Positions 34,138 through 38,211 of a DNA stretch of 38,211 nt are shown in pieces. The stretch comes from a virus. The notes below the pieces were generated by a model. It did not search any database. It worked only from the letters and a program-made list of their open reading frames with translations, and was not told the DNA's origin. The position numbers and the translations under genes were made by a program. Each line of letters starts with the position of its first letter. Within the stretch, counting starts at the first letter, position 1. The DNA lies in the IMG/VR virus record IMGVR_UViG_3300043446_000334, positions 1 to 38,211 of that record, one strand, 5' to 3'.

Positions 34138-35010
34138 ATGACTGACCGCGCTCAATTTGAAGCCATGCTAGAGGCTTTGATCAACGAAGATCAAGAAACA
34201 GCAAAAGAGATTTTCCATAATATCGTAGTAGCAAAATCTCGTGAAATCTACGAAGAATTATTATCTGAAGACTTTGACTTAGAAGAAGCTAAGGACGAAG
34301 ACGACGACGAATCAGAAGATAAAGAAGATAAAGAAGTCGACGAAGGCTTCCCAGGCGCCGAAGAAGAAGAAGGCGAAGAGGAAGAAGAAGGCGAAGAGGA
34401 AGAAGAAGGCGAAGAGGAAGAAGAGTCCGGAGATGACGTTGGTGGCGACGCTACAGACGACTTCATCGATGATGTAGAATCAGACGCCGGTGACGAAGGC
34501 GGCGACGGTGAAATTGAAGACCGTGTAATGGACTTAGAAGACGCTTTAGAAGAATTAAAAGCAGAATTTGAACAGCTAATGGCTAGCGAAGAAGCTGAAG
34601 AAGCTGACGCAGGTATGGGCGACATGGGCGGCGACATGGGCGGCGACATGGGTGCTGATATGGGCGCAGGCGAGCCAGATGAGCTAGAAGCATTCATGGA
34701 GTATGTAAACAAAGTTGCTCCTCCAAAGCACGGTGATGACGGTGCTAACACCAAATCTATCGTCGCTGGAAAGAACGACATGGGTGGATCAGCTAAGAAC
34801 ATCGCTCAAAGTTTCAGCACAACAACAGGCGGAACACAAGGCGGTTTAGCAAAGCCAACAACTCAGCTACAAGACGGCGGTAACATCAACGTTCCAGGCG
34901 GTAAAGCTGGTAAAACAGCATTTACACACAAAGAGCCAGGACACGGTGCTGAGAAGAAGGGTGCTGGTGAAAAGGCTGATAATAAGAAATCTATTATCGG
35001 TGGAAAATAA
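34138..35010 (+). CDS. gp67: Prohead core protein, gp67-like, enlarged acidic form
   Basis: T4 gp67 (80 aa) is a core protein cleaved by gp21 into small acidic internal peptides. Here residues 1-48 (LINEDQETAKEIFHNIVVAK, then SREIYEELLSEDFDLEE) align in style with the T4 start (NDLVAARKLFAEAMAAR), and a very acidic stretch follows, as in gp67. At 290 aa it is over three times longer. Residues 76-95 are built from GEEEEE repeats, about 160-177 from GDMG repeats, and the last 90 residues are a Gly/Lys-rich, oppositely charged tail. The acidic block is encoded by three perfect 18-bp repeats. It lies between gp20 and gp21 as in T4. The gp67 link is by pattern and position. Confidence 0.7.
   Translation: MTDRAQFEAMLEALINEDQETAKEIFHNIVVAKSREIYEELLSEDFDLEEAKDEDDDESEDKEDKEVDEGFPGAEEEEGEEEEEGEEEEEGEEEEESGDDVGGDATDDFIDDVESDAGDEGGDGEIEDRVMDLEDALEELKAEFEQLMASEEAEEADAGMGDMGGDMGGDMGADMGAGEPDELEAFMEYVNKVAPPKHGDDGANTKSIVAGKNDMGGSAKNIAQSFSTTTGGTQGGLAKPTTQLQDGGNINVPGGKAGKTAFTHKEPGHGAEKKGAGEKADNKKSIIGGK
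34363..34416 (+). repeat. Three perfect tandem 18-bp repeats
   Basis: The unit GAAGAAGAAGGCGAAGAG occurs three times without mismatch (34363, 34381, 34399), followed by a partial copy. It encodes the GEEEEE run of the gp67-like protein. Exact identity implies recent slippage expansion, and copy number is likely to vary among relatives. Confidence 0.9.
34615..34665 (+). repeat. Short-period GDMG-encoding repeat
   Basis: A 12-bp unit containing GGCGGCGACATG recurs with little change, giving GDMGGDMGGDMGADMG in the gp67-like protein. This is a second, independent micro-repeat in the same gene. Confidence 0.7.
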
Positions 35011-35030
35011 TTAACAGAGACTAGAAAACT

Positions 35031-35660
35031 ATGTCTTTATATCTCCGAGAAAATCTCAGTTTCGACCAAGCTAAAATCGTGGTTGAGTCTGATGACAAAG
35101 AAGGGAAAAACTTATACCTGTCCGGGATTTGCATCCAGGGCGGTATAAGAAACGCTAACCAGCGTGTTTATCCTGTTAATGAGATTGGCAAGGCTGTCAA
35201 AACCCTTAACGATCAGATTCAGAACGGTTACAGCGTACTCGGAGAAGTAGATCATCCAGATGATCTAAAAATTAACCTAGACCGTGTATCCCATATGATT
35301 GTTAATATGTGGATGGACGGGCCAAATGGTTATGGGAAGTTGAAAATACTTCCCACCCCTATGGGGCAATTGATTAAAACTATGCTAGAGTCTGGCGTTA
35401 AGCTAGGTGTTAGCAGTCGCGGATCTGGAAACGTTAAAAGTGACGGTTCTGGTGAAGTATCAGATTTTGAGATTATCACAGTAGATATGGTAGCTCAACC
35501 TAGTGCTCCTGGAGCATATCCTACACCAATTTATGAACACCTGATGAATAGTCGTGGTGGTTTTAATGCCTTGCGTATAGCGCAAGAGGTGAAAGAAGAT
35601 CCAAAAGCACAACAATATCTCAAAGAGAGCTTATTAGGAATAATAAGCAAGCTCCGATAA
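35031..35660 (+). CDS. gp21: Prohead core protease gp21
   Basis: gp21 is the serine protease inside the prohead that cleaves scaffold and capsid proteins at L/I-x-E sites before packaging. The 209-aa protein matches T4 in length (212). Candidate catalytic residues are H75 in GEVDHPDDLK and S128 or S129 in GVSSRGSG. Other family segments are GICIQGGIRNANQRVYP and DFEIITVDMVAQPSAPGAYP. It lies between gp67 and gp22 in conserved head-cassette order, with a weak AGAGA leader. Confidence 0.95.
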   Translation: MSLYLRENLSFDQAKIVVESDDKEGKNLYLSGICIQGGIRNANQRVYPVNEIGKAVKTLNDQIQNGYSVLGEVDHPDDLKINLDRVSHMIVNMWMDGPNGYGKLKILPTPMGQLIKTMLESGVKLGVSSRGSGNVKSDGSGEVSDFEIITVDMVAQPSAPGAYPTPIYEHLMNSRGGFNALRIAQEVKEDPKAQQYLKESLLGIISKLR

Positions 35661-35675
35661 CCAGAGGAGAATCAC

Positions 35676-36782
35676 ATGTTGGAAGCACTAAAACAGTTAT
35701 TTGAGAACAATGTGATTTCTGAAGAGATCAAAGCGTCTATCGAGCAAGCATGGGATCAGCGAATTGCTGAGAACCGTGAACAAGTTGCTCAATCACTACG
35801 CGAAGAGTTCGCTCAAAAATACGAGCATGATAAGGCCGCAATGGTGGAAGCTGTTGACAAGATGTTGTCAGAACAGCTAGCATCAGAGCTTGCTGAATTT
35901 GCTTCAGACCGCAAGCAATTAGCGGAAATGAAAGCAAAGTATGCCGTAAAGATGAAAGCAGATAGTGGTTTAATGAAGGAATTCGTTACACGTCAACTAT
36001 CAGCTGAAGTCAAAGAACTTCACGAAGATCAAGTCGTAATGGCTGAGAAATTCGGTAAGTTAGAGCAATTTGTAGTAGAAGCTTTGGCTCAAGAAATTAC
36101 AGAGTTTTACAAAGACAAGCAAGACCTAGCGGAAACTAAAGTTCGTTTAGTTCGCGAAGGTAAGGAACAGCTCAAGAAGGTTCAACAACAGTTTGTACAA
36201 CGTGCCGCAGCTCTTGTCGATAGAGTAGTAAATGAAAGTTTAAGTACTGAATTGAAAGCTCTAAAAGAAGACATTGATGCCGCTCGTCGTAACGACTTTG
36301 GTCGTAAGTTATTTGAAGCATTTGCTTCAGAATATCAGACCAGTTACCTAAATGAAAAATCAGAAACTGCTAAACTACTCAGGGTCATAGACATGAAAGA
36401 GTTAGCTATTGCTGAAGCTACTAAAACAGTAGAAAATGCAAAAGCACTAGTAGAAAGTAAGGAAGCAGAAATTGCAACTTTAAAAGAGTCGCAAGAAAGA
36501 AAAGCAATTATGAATGAGTTACTTGCTCCATTAAATTCAGAGCAACGTGAAATCATGTCAGAATTAATGGAGAGTGTGAAAACGACAAAACTCAATGAAA
36601 GTTTTGACAAGTATCTCCCAGCAGTACTTAACGGTACAACTGGCAAAGCTCCGCAGAAGAAACAGGCACTTGTAGAGGCTAAAGAAATCACAGGTAATAA
36701 ACAGATTACCAACGCAAATCGTAGCGGCGAGGAAGATTCAAACATCGTAGATATCCGTCGCCTCGCTGGACTAAAAATTTAA
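35676..36782 (+). CDS. gp22: Prohead scaffold protein gp22
   Basis: gp22 is the main component of the internal scaffold around which gp23 assembles, later degraded by gp21. The 368-aa sequence is almost entirely charged helix/coiled coil, with long stretches such as MVEAVDKMLSEQLASELAEF and KTVENAKALVESKEAEIATL. It has many L-x-E tripeptides that could be cut by gp21. It ends in the conserved DIRRLAGLK. It is about 100 residues longer than T4 gp22 (269 aa). A strong AGAGGAG ribosome site precedes it, and gp23 follows after 11 nt. Confidence 0.93.
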   Translation: MLEALKQLFENNVISEEIKASIEQAWDQRIAENREQVAQSLREEFAQKYEHDKAAMVEAVDKMLSEQLASELAEFASDRKQLAEMKAKYAVKMKADSGLMKEFVTRQLSAEVKELHEDQVVMAEKFGKLEQFVVEALAQEITEFYKDKQDLAETKVRLVREGKEQLKKVQQQFVQRAAALVDRVVNESLSTELKALKEDIDAARRNDFGRKLFEAFASEYQTSYLNEKSETAKLLRVIDMKELAIAEATKTVENAKALVESKEAEIATLKESQERKAIMNELLAPLNSEQREIMSELMESVKTTKLNESFDKYLPAVLNGTTGKAPQKKQALVEAKEITGNKQITNANRSGEEDSNIVDIRRLAGLKI

Positions 36783-36793
36783 GGAGAAATTAA

Positions 36794-37966
36794 ATGTCTG
36801 AACTACTAAACGGCCGTTGGGCAGAAACCAAAGAGGCTCTATTAGAAGGCCTACAAGGTACTAAGCGTAGTGTAATGGGAGTTGCTTTAGAGAATACTCG
36901 TAAGTATCTTTCAGAAAGTGCTACTGCTGGTTCTACTTCTGCTGGCAACGTTGCAACTTTAAACCGTGTTATTCTACCGGTTATCCGTCGTGTTATGCCA
37001 ACCGTTATTGCTAACGAGTTAGTTGGTGTACAACCTATGACTGGTCCAGTTGGCCAGATTCATACTTTACGTGTTCGTTACTCTGAAACTGATGGCTCAG
37101 GTTCAACTACAGTAACAGCAGGTGAAGAAGCATTAAGCCCATTCAAGATCGCTGAAAGCTATTCTGGTGCCGCAAGTGGCAAAGCTGCCGCTACTGCTAG
37201 CCTAGAAGGCGCCGCTGGTCGTAAGATGAGCATTCAAATCCTCAAGCAAACAGTTGAAGCTAAGACACGCAAGCTATCAGCTCGTTGGACATTTGAGGCA
37301 GCTCAAGATGCACAAGCTCAACAAGGTATTGACATCGAAGCTGAAGTTATGGCTGCTCTAGCACAAGAGATTACTGCTGAAATTGACCAAGAGATTCTAC
37401 AATCTCTAGCTTCATTAGCAGGCGCCGCAACTGAAACATACAACCAGTCACAAGTATCTGGTACAGCAACATTCGTTGGTGACGAGCACGCCGCATTGGC
37501 AGTTCAGATCAATCGCGTAAGCAACTTGATCGCTCAACGTACACGTCGCGGTGCTGGTAACTGGGCTGTTGTAAGTCCATTTGCTTTAACAATTCTACAA
37601 TCTGCTACTACAAGCGCATTTGCTCGTACAACAGAAGGTACATTTGAAGCTCCAACTAACACCAAGTTTGTTGGTACACTAAACAGCGCAATGAAGGTTT
37701 ATGTTAACACATACGCCGCTGATGATGCCGCAGTTCTAGTTGGTTACAAAGGTTCTAGCGAATCTGATGCAGCCGCTTTCTACTGCCCATACATCCCATT
37801 GATGAGCAGTGGTGTTGTTTTAGATCCATCAACATTCGAACCAGTCGTATCATTCATGACACGTTATGGTTATGTTGAACTAAGCAACACAGCTTCATCT
37901 CTAGGTAATGCCGCTGACTACCTAGGTAAAGTTGCTATTACTGACACAAGCGTAAGCTTCAAGTAA
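36794..37966 (+). CDS. gp23: Major capsid protein gp23
   Basis: HK97-fold capsid protein. Family segments include LNRVILPVIRRVMPTVIANE followed by LVGVQPMTGPVGQIHTLRVR (residues about 56-95), MSIQILKQTVEAKTRKLSAR followed by WTFEAAQDAQAQQGIDIEAE, AQRTRRGAGNWAVVSPFAL, and YCPYIPLMSSGVVLDPSTFE. At 390 aa it is clearly shorter than T4 gp23 (521), lacking the insertion domain. A predicted gp21 site is L39-S40-E41 before SATAGS, giving a mature form of about 349 aa. It has an AAGGAGA ribosome site and a strong terminator 25 nt after the stop. Codon use is noticeably optimised compared with its neighbours. Confidence 0.97.
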   Translation: MSELLNGRWAETKEALLEGLQGTKRSVMGVALENTRKYLSESATAGSTSAGNVATLNRVILPVIRRVMPTVIANELVGVQPMTGPVGQIHTLRVRYSETDGSGSTTVTAGEEALSPFKIAESYSGAASGKAAATASLEGAAGRKMSIQILKQTVEAKTRKLSARWTFEAAQDAQAQQGIDIEAEVMAALAQEITAEIDQEILQSLASLAGAATETYNQSQVSGTATFVGDEHAALAVQINRVSNLIAQRTRRGAGNWAVVSPFALTILQSATTSAFARTTEGTFEAPTNTKFVGTLNSAMKVYVNTYAADDAAVLVGYKGSSESDAAAFYCPYIPLMSSGVVLDPSTFEPVVSFMTRYGYVELSNTASSLGNAADYLGKVAITDTSVSFK

Positions 37967-37991
37967 TCAACTTTAGAGGTTGTAAAGAATC

Positions 37992-38015
37992 AAAGGGCTC
38001 TTCGGAGCCCTTTTT
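37992..38015 (+). terminator. Intrinsic terminator after gp23
   Basis: A perfect 9-bp stem AAAGGGCTC / GAGCCCTTT closed by a UUCG tetraloop (38001-38004) and continued by more T residues. It is the clearest intrinsic terminator in the window and would end the head-cassette transcripts. Confidence 0.92.
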
Positions 38016-38023
38016 CTATTATG

Positions 38024-38031
38024 GATAAATA
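38024..38031 (+). promoter_or_regulatory. Candidate late promoter downstream of gp23
   Basis: GATAAATA, one mismatch from TATAAATA, directly after the gp23 terminator and 91 nt ahead of the next ATG. The leader also holds a 9-bp hairpin (38068-38090, loop ATCCC). Confidence 0.5.
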
Positions 38032-38122
38032 CTATGTCTAAATTATGTGCCTGTCTTTGAGCAGGACTTATGCAGAATCCCTCTGCGTAGACCTAGAACG
38101 TCACTTTTAAAGGAGAAAACAA

Positions 38123-38211
38123 ATGGGACGTCCGTTAAGCAAACAACAACTGTTTGGCGCAAATTCACTTAATAACATTAAAGTACAGTTTCACAACGGT
38201 ACTAGTAGTGT
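38123..38211 (+). CDS. Start of a probable structural protein (cut by window edge)
   Basis: An ATG at 38123 after a strong AAAGGAGAAA ribosome site opens a frame to the window end: MGRPLSKQQLFGANSLNNIK and so on, 29 complete codons. The MGRPLxKxxFG opening is familiar from conserved structural proteins encoded near gp23 in marine T4-like phages. The rest lies outside, so function is not assignable. Confidence 0.7.
   Translation, partial: MGRPLSKQQLFGANSLNNIKVQFHNGTSS

Noticed and set aside
34248-34802. 184-aa serine/proline-rich ORF on the minus strand
   Set aside because: It is the mirror of the acidic GAA/GAC repeats of the gp67-like gene; its composition is an artefact of those codons.
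1-38211. CRISPR arrays, insertion sequences, transposases, integrases
   Set aside because: None was seen; the window is a continuous phage structural and replication region with no mobile-element signature.

Overview
The window is a contiguous piece of an AT-rich, T4-like myovirus genome. The evidence is a near-complete set of T4 morphogenesis genes (portal 20, prohead core 67, protease 21, scaffold 22, capsid 23, baseplate 48, 53, 5, 25 and 6, assembly chaperone 26) together with the late sigma factor gp55 and the gp46/gp47 recombination nuclease. Protein lengths and family-specific segments resemble the marine branch of the group (cyanophage/pelagiphage-type) more than coliphage T4. Examples are a very large gp6, a gp5 with no visible lysozyme domain, and a giant GxGY-rich structural protein. 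No photosynthesis gene, tRNA or host marker is present, so the host cannot be named.

Layout. Positions 1-22096 (minus strand) are a baseplate/tail operon read right to left: gp48 tube cap, gp53 wedge, a 778-aa putative hub protein, gp5 spike, gp25, gp6, and an open reading frame of more than 4,247 codons that runs off the left edge. Positions 22097-22177 are a divergent control region. It has a near-consensus sigma70 promoter firing right into gp55 and a gp55-type late promoter firing left into the baseplate operon. Positions 22178-26935 (plus strand) are a tightly overlapped operon: gp55, gp47, gp46, a cytidylyltransferase-like protein, a small charged protein and a GIY-YIG-like nuclease. 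Positions 26936-27395 hold no gene but contain a string of strong hairpins, a candidate structured RNA or control region. A perfect late promoter (TATAAATA) then drives a 359-aa membrane protein. Gene 26 (28718-29545, minus) converges on it, followed by an ORF in the -1 frame that has no start codon. From 29609 to the right edge (plus strand) are a putative tape measure and the head cassette 20-(78-aa ORF)-67-21-22-23, a UUCG-loop terminator, and the start of another structural gene.

How the parts fit. Host RNA polymerase would express gp55 and the recombination operon early. gp55 would then redirect polymerase to TATAAATA-like promoters that stand in front of head, baseplate and chaperone genes on both strands. 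The most striking observation is a textbook -1 frameshift signal at the end of gene 26: a U_UUU_UUC heptamer, a 6-nt spacer and an 11-bp stem. It leads exactly into a 77-codon ORF that has no usable start. This predicts a 275-aa short form and a 349-aa long form, an arrangement analogous to the gpG/gpGT tail chaperones of lambda-like phages.
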